This document shows, in pieces, positions 33,765-41,916 of a DNA stretch of 64,000 nucleotides. Every line of letters starts with the position of its first letter. Positions within the stretch are counted from its first letter, which is position 1. The notes beneath the pieces were generated by a model. That model did not search any database and was not told where the DNA came from. It saw nothing but the letters and a program-made list of their open reading frames with translations. Position numbers and translations under genes: made by a program. The DNA comes from Clostridiales bacterium (GTDB taxonomy: Bacteria > Bacillota > Clostridia > Saccharofermentanales > Saccharofermentanaceae). The DNA is taken from assembly GCA_017427465.1 (NCBI GenBank), contig JAFRST010000045.1, forward strand, positions 1 through 64,000. The letters run 5' to 3'.

Positions 33765-33820
33765 GGTGGAAATGCCGTAAATAAAAGGCAGATCGGGTTT
33801 GAGGGCGGAGCCCGCGACGA

Positions 33821-33849
33821 TTGAATTTTGGCCTGATTTTTTGTAAAAT
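33821..33849 (+). promoter_or_regulatory. Promoter of DHH gene
   Basis: TTGAAT (33821-33826), 17-bp spacer, TAAAAT (33844-33849). Confidence 0.6.
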
Positions 33850-33917
33850 TTTGTTTAGAATATTTGCGATGAAATCATGTTTTCGCGATAGGAAAAAAGA
33901 AAGGATGGATTTGACTA

Positions 33918-34847
33918 ATGGACAAGAAGAGACTCATTACCAGAAGTGATTTTGACGGACTTGTATGCGCCATGCTTCTTAAGGAGCTGGATATGATCGA
34001 CGAGATCAAGTTTGTTCATCCTAAGGATGTGCAGGACGGCAAAGTCGACATCAATGAGAATGACATCACGACGAACCTTCCGTTCGATCCGAGAGTAGGA
34101 CTCGCTTTTGACCATCACGAGAGCGAGCTCGTAAGAAATAACAAAGAGGCTTTCGGAGACAAGTTCATCTGCCTCTGCGAGAAGTCTGCTGCAAGAGTCG
34201 TTTATAACTACTACGGCGGTGCTGAGAAGTTCAAGACTGTAAACGAAGAGATAATGACAGCAGTCGACAAGGGCGATTCGGCTGACTTCACTGTTGATGA
34301 GATCCTCAATCCGACAGGCTGGGTACTGATGAATTTCATCATGGATGCGAGAACGGGATTGGGACGTTTCCACGACTTCAAGATATCTAACTACCAGCTC
34401 ATGATGGAGCTCATCGATTACTGCGCGCACCACACGGTCCAGGAGGTGTTGGAGCTCCCTGACGTCAAGGAGCGCACGGATATGTATTTCGAACAGCAGG
34501 AGCTCTTTAAGAAGCAGCTTGAAGATAATGTCAGGATCGAAGGCAAGGTTGCAGTCCTTGACTTAAGACCTTTGGAGACGATCTACACTGGCAACAGATT
34601 CATGATCTACGCCATGTGGCCTGAGGTCGAGATGAGCGTTCATGTAGCATGGGGATTCCAGAAGCAGAATACCGCGGTCATGATCGGCAAGTCGATCATT
34701 AACAAGGCGGGCACGACCGACATCGGAGAGCTCTGTCTCTCATACGGCGGCGGCGGACACACCAATGCGGGTACCTGCCAGCTTGATAACGACATAGTGG
34801 ATGCGGAACTTCCGAACATCATTGCAAAGCTCAATGAACATAAGTAA
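33918..34847 (+). CDS. DHH-family phosphoesterase
   Basis: A 309-residue cytoplasmic protein. ITRSDFDGLVCAMLL and FDHHESE supply the DHH metal motifs (the FDHH at about residue 73). LSYGGGGHTNAGTCQ is the DHHA1 GGGH motif near the C-terminus. The family includes exopolyphosphatases, oligonucleotide nucleases and cyclic-dinucleotide phosphodiesterases. The lack of PAS/GGDEF parts excludes GdpP, and the exact substrate is open. Single gene with its own promoter and terminator. Confidence 0.88.
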   Translation: MDKKRLITRSDFDGLVCAMLLKELDMIDEIKFVHPKDVQDGKVDINENDITTNLPFDPRVGLAFDHHESELVRNNKEAFGDKFICLCEKSAARVVYNYYGGAEKFKTVNEEIMTAVDKGDSADFTVDEILNPTGWVLMNFIMDARTGLGRFHDFKISNYQLMMELIDYCAHHTVQEVLELPDVKERTDMYFEQQELFKKQLEDNVRIEGKVAVLDLRPLETIYTGNRFMIYAMWPEVEMSVHVAWGFQKQNTAVMIGKSIINKAGTTDIGELCLSYGGGGHTNAGTCQLDNDIVDAELPNIIAKLNEHK

Positions 34848-34860
34848 CTAAGGATCAAAA

Positions 34861-34895
34861 GCCGGTCTCCTGTATGGAGGCCGGCGAAAATTTTT
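34861..34895 (+). terminator. DHH gene terminator
   Basis: GCCGGTCTCC and GGAGGCCGGC form a 10-bp stem (34861-34885), followed by GAAAATTTTT. Confidence 0.75.
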
Positions 34896-34910
34896 GGAGG
34901 GAAGGGAACA

Positions 34911-36179
34911 ATGAAGTTTAAGAGATTAACCGCGGCTATTCTCGGTGTTGTAATGCTCCTGGGATGTTTTACAGGATGTAAAAAGGACGCAGGTTCTGTA
35001 CTTGCCATCGACCTTACTATGTACAGCTTTAATACGGCTTTTATGGGGGCCGATTTTAAGCAGGCGGTAGGCCAGACGGTTTGGAGTGAGGGCGATCCCG
35101 AGTATACAGAATTACAACAATACATGGATCAGGGTTATCTGAAGAAAACGTACGGTGAGAACTACGCTAACGTTTTTTATTTGATAACTATCAGTATCCA
35201 ATTTCATTATAACGATGATGATATCAAATATGACGGGGACACAGCAGTAGTAGAAGCAATGTATCAGATAAGTGATTGGGAATCTGCCGTAAATGAGAGC
35301 ACACCGGATTTTGCGGCGGCTGAACATAATCTCACACACGGATCAGACAGGAAAACTATCCCCGGCAGAATCGAATTTACCAATACAAAAGATCATGGCT
35401 GGCAGATCTCCAAGATCGATAATCTTGACGAACTCTTCAGCTTTATTAGTGTTATTCCTTCTTACAATCTGGAAATCCAGCCTACCGATCCCGGACCGAC
35501 TGAAAATGACTACGGTTTTACCGCTGAAGATTACAAGGCTGCGTATATCGGATATATCGAAGTTCTCCAGGAAAATCAGGAAGCGCTCGATGCTTTCTAC
35601 ATGGATTTCGACAGAGAACCCTGCGGACTTTACGATATCAACACCGACGGTATGCCTGATCTCTATTTCTTCAAGGAAGTCGAGTGGAACGAGTACTCTC
35701 CTGCAGGCACGTTCTGCATTTATTCATACAATCGTCAAAGCAATACGGTAGAGCTCGTCGTCGAGGTGCCTCAGCTGACATTCCAGGCAGAGAGCGGCGG
35801 AGATTACGTCATCTATGTATCCGGCTACAATTTTGTAATTATGTATACCGATGGTGAAGAGGGACATTTCTTTGATATCTCCGATATATACGACGCAGGC
35901 TTCAACCTTCAGACGTCACTCAAGCGCGAGACATATTGGGAATTTGATCCGGTAAACAATATTGACAAATTCACATACTATTTCTATGAGAACGACGCAG
36001 CTGTTGAAGGCGATCACTATAAGGAAGTCATCAGCGGTCTGGCAGAGGAGTCTTCTATCATCCTGACGAAGTGCTACTACTTCCTGGATACCGATCCGGA
36101 GTACCCGCTCTCGGCAACGCCCGTTAATGCCAACATGATCTGCTCTGACATGATCAATTACATCAGTACGTTATATTGA
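34911..36179 (+). CDS. Lipoprotein with DxNxDGxxD motif, paralogue 1
   Basis: 422 residues. The signal peptide ends at the lipobox FTGC (about C23), with a GGAGGGAAGGG ribosome binding site. The N-terminal domain (to about 190) resembles the DUF4878-like halves of the 32166 lipoprotein, with a G-D-T-A-V-V-E-A-M-Y-Q strand. The second domain has LYDINTDGMPDLYF, an EF-hand-like calcium loop also seen in FG-GAP proteins. The gene at 36196, 16 nt downstream, has the same architecture (YDIDKDGIPELYF), so this is a tandem duplication. Surface-exposed, function unknown. Confidence 0.75.
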   Translation: MKFKRLTAAILGVVMLLGCFTGCKKDAGSVLAIDLTMYSFNTAFMGADFKQAVGQTVWSEGDPEYTELQQYMDQGYLKKTYGENYANVFYLITISIQFHYNDDDIKYDGDTAVVEAMYQISDWESAVNESTPDFAAAEHNLTHGSDRKTIPGRIEFTNTKDHGWQISKIDNLDELFSFISVIPSYNLEIQPTDPGPTENDYGFTAEDYKAAYIGYIEVLQENQEALDAFYMDFDREPCGLYDINTDGMPDLYFFKEVEWNEYSPAGTFCIYSYNRQSNTVELVVEVPQLTFQAESGGDYVIYVSGYNFVIMYTDGEEGHFFDISDIYDAGFNLQTSLKRETYWEFDPVNNIDKFTYYFYENDAAVEGDHYKEVISGLAEESSIILTKCYYFLDTDPEYPLSATPVNANMICSDMINYISTLY

Positions 36180-36195
36180 TTTCCGAGGTGAGTAA

Positions 36196-37452
36196 ATGAA
36201 GGTTAAGAAGGCAACAGCGGTTATACTTTGCGCCGCAATGACAGCAAGCGTCTGCGCCTGCAACAGCAACAAGAAGTCTGCATCCGAGATCGAAAAGGTC
36301 TTGAAAGAATACGAAGCGGCTATTCAAGAGACAGACGGTGATGCCGTCCTTGACCTGGCATCGTGGGATGAAGGTGACGATGATTATGCGAATATCGAGC
36401 AGCTCTTCGAAGATGCCAATTACACGATAGATATGGAGTCATTTAAGGGGTACATCGCTTCAACGATCAAGGTCAATTTCGACAGCGAAGACATCGAGAT
36501 CGAAGGCGATAAAACTTCCGTGAAAGTTACGTACGAGCTGGTCGATTGGGAGAAAGAATACTTTTCGGTTTCCCGTGATCCGGATGACCTTCTGGACAAG
36601 CTCAAGGACAGCGATGACACGGCAAAGATCAGGGGCAGGATCAAACTCGAGAAAGTCGACGGTGAGTGGAAGATCACTGATATCACAAATCTCGGTGATG
36701 TGTTCTTTTTCTGCTTCTCTTATCCCCTTATCGATCAGGATCCTTCAATAGATAATACTGTCACTACAGTACCCAATGAGACTGACTTTGATGATTACTT
36801 CAACGCGGCAATAGCTGCTTATATCGAATTGCTGGAGTCTGAGGAGATCAGGACCGGCATAAAGAACATCGAAGATAATTACACCCATCTATATCCCTGC
36901 GGGAGTTATGATATCGATAAGGACGGCATCCCTGAGCTCTACTTCATTGCGGGCGATGATACCCCCACTCACAACGGGTCGCTCTACATCTACGACTACG
37001 ACGAATATGCCGGTAAGGCTGTGTGCGTAGTAGAGGTCCCCAATGTCTGCTATCAGGCAGGCGACGGCGGTTCAGTCCTGCTCTACACGATCCCGGGCGG
37101 CTTCGTTATCCAGACCGCAACAGGAGGAGAGATGGATTGGCACGTCAATACCTGCGCATATGATCTGGACTGGTTTGTGATTGAAGAACTTCAGTATGAC
37201 GAAGAGATTGTTTTCGACGGAGACGACTATGACAGTATGCGCATAGAAAATTCGTACTATTCAAACGAAGAGACTATCACGGAAGAAGAATACTTAGTCA
37301 GCCTGCTCTCTTACATCAACAGCGCAAACGTTATGCTGGCCAATCATTACTACATTACTGCCGGCAGCAATGAGGCACCTCTTCTTGATCTGCCGGAAGT
37401 TACGCTTCAGAGCTACGATGAGGCGCTGAACGAGCTGTATTCCCTGCTGTGA
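36196..37452 (+). CDS. Lipoprotein with DxDxDGxxE motif, paralogue 2
   Basis: 418 residues. Lipobox V-C-A-C at about C22 (AMTASVCACNSNK), then a DUF4878-like N-terminal domain ending GEWKITDITNLGDVFFF, which matches GWQISKIDNLDELFSF in paralogue 1. It also has an EF-hand-like loop YDIDKDGIPELYFI and a beta-rich C-terminus. Follows paralogue 1 by 16 nt with GAGGTGAG before the ATG. The two differ at most positions, so the duplication is old. Confidence 0.75.
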   Translation: MKVKKATAVILCAAMTASVCACNSNKKSASEIEKVLKEYEAAIQETDGDAVLDLASWDEGDDDYANIEQLFEDANYTIDMESFKGYIASTIKVNFDSEDIEIEGDKTSVKVTYELVDWEKEYFSVSRDPDDLLDKLKDSDDTAKIRGRIKLEKVDGEWKITDITNLGDVFFFCFSYPLIDQDPSIDNTVTTVPNETDFDDYFNAAIAAYIELLESEEIRTGIKNIEDNYTHLYPCGSYDIDKDGIPELYFIAGDDTPTHNGSLYIYDYDEYAGKAVCVVEVPNVCYQAGDGGSVLLYTIPGGFVIQTATGGEMDWHVNTCAYDLDWFVIEELQYDEEIVFDGDDYDSMRIENSYYSNEETITEEEYLVSLLSYINSANVMLANHYYITAGSNEAPLLDLPEVTLQSYDEALNELYSLL

Positions 37453-37538
37453 TGCTGTACGTCGCTCCCGAACTCTTTACTACTGCGGCAGGTTCTTGAT
37501 AAAATATATAAAACCTATGAAATCGGAGGACGCCGATC

Positions 37539-37871
37539 ATGGATGCTTTATTATTTGCTAAGGCAGCTAGAGAAGAGAAGGATGCAATGCTAGAGAATTA
37601 TCTCGGCAGCTCTGACAATGTCGCAGGCGAGCAGATCGCGAAGCTTAAGGCAGCCGGAGCAAGTGACGAGCTCTTAAGAGAAGTCTTTGATTCGGTCCTT
37701 ACCGATTGTTTCTACAACATCCTTTTGGGAATCGACGGCCAGATGCCGATCGGCACACTGGGTGAGAGATCTTACAGATTGCTTGCACCTGACAGCACGG
37801 TAATCGCAAATGCTTCAGGCACTTTGGCCGAGGCCGCATACGAAGCTTTCTACGGAGAAGGCGAAGGGTAA
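37539..37871 (+). CDS. Unknown 110-residue protein
   Basis: A soluble acidic helical protein with GGAGG 10 nt before the ATG and its own terminator. The N-terminal helix is LLFAKAAREEKDAMLENYL. The C-terminal part has ILLGIDGQMPIGTLGERSYRLL. No signal peptide, membrane segment or catalytic motif. I do not recognise a family. Confidence 0.6.
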   Translation: MDALLFAKAAREEKDAMLENYLGSSDNVAGEQIAKLKAAGASDELLREVFDSVLTDCFYNILLGIDGQMPIGTLGERSYRLLAPDSTVIANASGTLAEAAYEAFYGEGEG

Positions 37872-37896
37872 ATTACTTTTACAGATCGAAAAAGTG

Positions 37897-37927
37897 AAAG
37901 GCTGTCCCCGGCGGGCAGCCTTTTTTT
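37897..37927 (+). terminator. Terminator of 37539 gene
   Basis: AAAGGCTGTCCC and GGGCAGCCTTT form the stem, followed by seven T. It may also work on the minus strand. Confidence 0.88.
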
Positions 37928-37932
37928 GTGCA

Positions 37933-38039
37933 TGCGGATTTTGTGCGGAAAAAAGGCGGATTCCGCACGATTTTCGCAATTTGAGGCCGAAAATGCGGAT
38001 TTTGTGCAGAAAAATCGAAAAAACTGCACGATTTTCGCA
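37933..38039. repeat. Two-unit tandem hairpin repeat, 61-bp period
   Basis: Units 37933-37978 and 37994-38039 share the outer arms TGCGGATTTTGTGC and GCACGATTTTCGCA. The inner stem is GTGCGGAA/TTCCGCAC in unit 1 and GTGCAG/CTGCAC in unit 2, so pairing is kept while bases change. It lies in the convergent gap between the 37539 gene and the permease. Confidence 0.8.
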
Positions 38040-38125
38040 CGGCAGCACTTAAACGGCAATCAATACAGGAGCAACGTGCGGAAAACGGGAAATCGCAGAA
38101 ATTTAGTAGTGACTTCCCGGATGCT

Positions 38126-39400
38126 TTACGCCGGTGCCCAGACGAACCAGACGAAGAGGTAGCCTGCGAGGACTGCGGTGAGCGTGAAGGGAATGCCGAT
38201 CTTCATGAAGTCGGAGAAGCTGACTTCGTGGCCTTCCTTGCGGAGCATGCCGACGCCGGCGATGTTCGCGGAGGCGCCGATGGGCGTTAAGTTGCCGCCT
38301 AATGTGGCGCCGACCAGAAGACCGAAGTAAAGGAAGTGCGGCTCGACATTCATGGCTGAAGCTACACCGCCGAGCAGAGGAAGCATCGTGGCGACATAAG
38401 GAATGTTGTCGATGAATGCGGAGATGACGACTGAGCCCCAGACGATGATCGTGAAGAGGACGAACTTGTTGGAGCCGCCGAAGCCTGCGATGAAGTTCGC
38501 GAGGTCATCGACGATGCCGACTTCGCGGATCGATGCGATGACGACGAAAAGTCCTGTCAGGAGGAGCATCGTGTCATAGTCCATTGCCTTGAGGGAGTGT
38601 ACCATGCCTTTTGCGGACTTCTGCTTGAACAGCTCCCAGATGATCGTGAGGATGCCGCATGCCATGCAGATGTAGCCGTTGGTGCATTCGGGCGTGTTCG
38701 GGATGAATGACGCGATGATGAGAAGGACGACGTGGCCGAGCATCGTGATGGTCGGGACGTAGTCGGTGACTTGTGTGTGTTCGTTACTGTCTACGGGCTC
38801 TTTGTTTTTGCGAAAGAGGACCATCATGATCGGGATCGTGAGGAGAGCGCCGAGCTCGACTGCGAAGAACATGCCGGGCTTGCCATTCATCCAGAAAAAG
38901 TCGTTGAAGTTCATTTTGTCTGCGGCTGCGAGCATGATCGAAGTGGTGTCTCCGACGAGTGTTGCGGCGCCCTGAAGGTTCGATGATACGGCGATGCTGA
39001 TGATCATCGGGACAGGGTTGATCTTGAGTTTTTTACAGATCGCGAGGCCGACGGGAGCGACCATGAGAACGGTTGCGACGTTATCGATGAAGGCTGAGAT
39101 GATGCCTGAGAAAAGCGACATCAGGATGGTGACCCACATGACGTTTTTTGAGAGCCTTAAGAGTGATTCGGCGATCTTGTTGGGCATCTTTGATTCGATG
39201 AAATAATCGACGATGACCATCGTGCCGAAGATCATCATGAGGACGTTCCAGTCGATCGCGTCCGGGACGCTTCCGAGGGGCAGCACTTTTGCGATGAGCA
39301 TTACGGCTGCTGCGGCCAGCGCGACGATCGCACGGCGCTTAGGAAGTACGATCATCAGAAGGTACATTATCAGGAAAACTACGATTGCGAAGATCTTCAT
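38126..39400 (-). CDS. ArsB/NhaD-like (SLC13-type) ion permease
   Basis: A 424-residue protein with about 11-12 transmembrane segments in two repeats. Each repeat carries the helix-break motif of the ion-transporter superfamily: SAFIDNVATVLMVAPV and SAFIDNIPYVATMLPLLGG, with LQGAATLVGDTTSIML and LGGNLTPIGASANIAGVGM as substrate-site loops. It could carry Na+/H+, arsenite or dicarboxylate; sequence alone does not decide. Its start lies 18 nt after the glycosyltransferase/GtrA stop, so it is cotranscribed. Confidence 0.85.
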   Translation of the reverse strand: MKIFAIVVFLIMYLLMIVLPKRRAIVALAAAAVMLIAKVLPLGSVPDAIDWNVLMMIFGTMVIVDYFIESKMPNKIAESLLRLSKNVMWVTILMSLFSGIISAFIDNVATVLMVAPVGLAICKKLKINPVPMIISIAVSSNLQGAATLVGDTTSIMLAAADKMNFNDFFWMNGKPGMFFAVELGALLTIPIMMVLFRKNKEPVDSNEHTQVTDYVPTITMLGHVVLLIIASFIPNTPECTNGYICMACGILTIIWELFKQKSAKGMVHSLKAMDYDTMLLLTGLFVVIASIREVGIVDDLANFIAGFGGSNKFVLFTIIVWGSVVISAFIDNIPYVATMLPLLGGVASAMNVEPHFLYFGLLVGATLGGNLTPIGASANIAGVGMLRKEGHEVSFSDFMKIGIPFTLTAVLAGYLFVWFVWAPA

Positions 39401-39418
39401 TAAAAGTCCTTTCGGAGG

Positions 39419-40525
39419 TTATGATTTTGATTTGCTGCTGAACACAAAGCGCTGCTGGATCGAGTAGCTCAGGAGGAAAAGGACCGTGTCGACGATGATC
39501 TTGACCAGAGTCTCCCAGGCGCCCGGGATCAGGAAAACGATGAGGCTTACGAGGCCTGCGCTCAAGAGCATCTGGACGATCGCGAGGAGCGCATATTTAG
39601 CAAGAGAGACGCTCTTTGAAGCGCGGCTCTTGAATACGAATTTGTAGTTGATGAGATAGTTGTATACCGCGGAGATGACGCGCGCGCCGACTGTCGCCAT
39701 CGTGATGTAGAGCGCCGTGAACGCATCCTTGAAGAGGAATACGAACAGATGGAATAGCAGTATGTCGATGACAAATGATGACAATGACGCGAAAAGGAAT
39801 TTCACGAACTTCTTACCCAGGATCTTATAGATGCGCAATGAATCTCTTACGGGCTTAAAGTGAGTCTGGTGGTTTTCCTTGGACTCGTAGATCGTAGCGA
39901 TAGGGACCTCGGTGAGGTCATATCTTCCGGCGCACTCCAAGAGCATCTGCATCTCATATTCGAACCGCTCGCCCTTGCAGTCTATCAGTTCCTTCATGAA
40001 CTTGAACGGGATCCCGCGAAGGCCTGACTGGGTGTCGCTGACGCGCATGCCGGCAACGTATGAGAAAACGCCGATCGTTACCGTGTTACCGAACCAGCTC
40101 TTCCATGGGATATCCTTTTTCTCGAACTTACGGACGCCCAGGATGAGGTTATTAGGATTGGCGGTCAATGTATCTTTGATCCTGTTGATGCAGTCGGGCG
40201 TGTGCTGGCCATCGGAGTCGGCAGTGACGCAGCCTAAAGCATCAGGCATATTCTCGGTGATGTATGAGAAAGCGGTCTTGAGGGCACGGCCCTTGCCGCG
40301 GTTGGGGCGGTAGGAGATGAACTTGCCGCCGCGCTTTGAGATTATGGATTCGGCTTCTTTAAAGATTCCGTCGTATTTTTCAGACGAACCGTCGTTGACG
40401 ATGATGACCGGGCCCATTTCTTTCTCATCGAGGTCATGCAGCAGCGCTATGAGCCTTTCATCGGGTTCATAGGAGGGGATGACTATCGGTATTAGCGCCC
40501 GGTTTTTAAGAAGTTCGTTTTCCAT
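39419..40525 (-). CDS. Glycosyltransferase family 2 fused to GtrA domain
   Basis: 368 residues. Residues about 10-235 are a GT2 (GT-A) domain: IVIPSYEPDERLIALL, VNDGSS, NRGKGRALKTAF and the metal motif TADSDGQHT. Residues 245-365 are a GtrA-like four-helix membrane domain (FVKFLFASLSSFVIDILLFHLFVFLF...YNYLINYKFVFKS). Such fusions transfer a sugar to, or move, undecaprenyl-linked sugar for surface glycans. The start at 40525 is 32 nt downstream of the antiporter stop. Confidence 0.9.
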   Translation of the reverse strand: MENELLKNRALIPIVIPSYEPDERLIALLHDLDEKEMGPVIIVNDGSSEKYDGIFKEAESIISKRGGKFISYRPNRGKGRALKTAFSYITENMPDALGCVTADSDGQHTPDCINRIKDTLTANPNNLILGVRKFEKKDIPWKSWFGNTVTIGVFSYVAGMRVSDTQSGLRGIPFKFMKELIDCKGERFEYEMQMLLECAGRYDLTEVPIATIYESKENHQTHFKPVRDSLRIYKILGKKFVKFLFASLSSFVIDILLFHLFVFLFKDAFTALYITMATVGARVISAVYNYLINYKFVFKSRASKSVSLAKYALLAIVQMLLSAGLVSLIVFLIPGAWETLVKIIVDTVLFLLSYSIQQRFVFSSKSKS

Positions 40526-40556
40526 TGTGCTTATATTAACATAAACGGCTCCATTC

Positions 40557-41732
40557 TCATGAAGCCGTCTTTTTCTTGTATAAGATCTTTAGCAGGACCG
40601 GAGCCGCGATCGAGCTGACCAGGATCATCAGGATGACCGCTGTGAAATAGTCGGAGGTGATGAGGCCTGCCGCAAGGCCTTTCTGCGCGGTGATGAGAGC
40701 GACCTCGCCACGGGTCATCATGCCGATACCGATCTTGAGCGAATCATTCCAGTTAAATCTGCATAATTTAGCAGTCGAGCCGCAGCCGATGATCTTTGCT
40801 ATGAGTGCCACGAAAACGAATGCAACGGAGAAGAAAAGAAATGTGGGATTGAAATTTTCGAACGAGACCTTAAGTCCGATGCCTGCAAAAAAGATGGGTG
40901 CGAAGACCATGTATGAGCTGACGTCGACTTTACGCTCAACGTACTTAACGTCATGGAGGTTGCAGAGGACAACGCCTGCGACATAAGCACCCGTGATATC
41001 AGCTATGCCGAAATATCTCTCGGCGACATATGCCATGAACAGGCAGTAGCAAAGGGCTGCGATGGGGATCCTTCTTGTATGTTCATATCTGGCGTCGAGC
41101 CACTTGAACACCTTATAGACAATGAAGCCGCTGATGATGGCTATCGCGAAGAACAAAATGGCCTTGAGCATCGTGGTCAATACGGAAGTGCCGGTTCCCT
41201 TGGCGCTTAAGACGAATGTGAGGACGATGATTACGATGACGTCATCGATGATGGCGGCACTGACGACTGTTGTTCCGACCGTGCTGCTGAGCTTGCCGAG
41301 CTCTTTAAGTGCTGCGACTGTGATGCTGACGGATGTCGCCGCCATGATCGTGCCGATGAAAAGACCCTTGATGAACTGCTCGGAGCCGGGTTCGCCGAAG
41401 CCGTAAAAACTCATGAAGAGCACGGCGCCCAGAACGATAGGGACAAAAACGCCTGCGCATGCAATGGCCGTAGCCTTAAGGCCTGTTGCCTTGAGCTTTT
41501 TCATGTCCGTGGTAAGGCCTGCTTCGAACATGAGCATGATGACGCCGATCTCGGCCATCTTGTTTATAAAGTCAGACTGATCGACAAGGCCGATGACGGC
41601 AGGGCCCAGGACAAGGCCTGCGATGATCTCTCCTACTACCTCAGGAGCATGAAGTTTACGTGCGATGATGCCGAATGCCTTTGCGGCAAACAGGATCAGG
41701 GCGACATCAATTATAAATCTAATACTTTCCAA
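40557..41732 (-). CDS. Kef/NapA-type cation:proton antiporter (CPA2)
   Basis: About 391 residues with 12-13 transmembrane segments. It begins with FIIDVALILFAAKAFGIIARKLHAPEVVGEIIAGLVLGP, the CPA2 entry signature. AAIIDDVIVIIVLTFV holds the ion-binding Asp pair. TRGEVALITAQKG near the end is the conserved R-G-E-x-A/G site. No TrkA-N domain is attached. The TTG at 41732 is preferred because GGAAG stands 7 nt upstream. The GTG at 41783 adds 17 residues but has only AGGTG 2 nt away. First gene of the minus run with the GtrA fusion. Confidence 0.85.
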   Translation of the reverse strand: MESIRFIIDVALILFAAKAFGIIARKLHAPEVVGEIIAGLVLGPAVIGLVDQSDFINKMAEIGVIMLMFEAGLTTDMKKLKATGLKATAIACAGVFVPIVLGAVLFMSFYGFGEPGSEQFIKGLFIGTIMAATSVSITVAALKELGKLSSTVGTTVVSAAIIDDVIVIIVLTFVLSAKGTGTSVLTTMLKAILFFAIAIISGFIVYKVFKWLDARYEHTRRIPIAALCYCLFMAYVAERYFGIADITGAYVAGVVLCNLHDVKYVERKVDVSSYMVFAPIFFAGIGLKVSFENFNPTFLFFSVAFVFVALIAKIIGCGSTAKLCRFNWNDSLKIGIGMMTRGEVALITAQKGLAAGLITSDYFTAVILMILVSSIAAPVLLKILYKKKTAS

Positions 41733-41916
41733 GCTAGCACTTCCAATCGCGATATGAGAGTTTTTAACTCTGCCGAATTCCACCGCACCTAGTTATATCA
41801 CGCGAAAAATAAAATGGAGGATTGCATATTATACAAACTTATTGTTTTTATTAGGCGGTCTAGGCGTAAAAATGTTATTATATGCAGATGTAAGCAGTAA
41901 ACTTGGAGGCTTCGTG

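Noticed and set aside
37810..38059. Plus and minus ORFs of 69-80 residues after the 37539 gene
   Set aside because: They arise from the terminator and the 61-bp hairpin repeat.
40557..41783. KefB/KefC glutathione-gated K+ efflux protein
   Set aside because: No TrkA-N regulatory domain or KefF/KefG partner; only the antiporter core is present, so a general CPA2 antiporter is the safer call.
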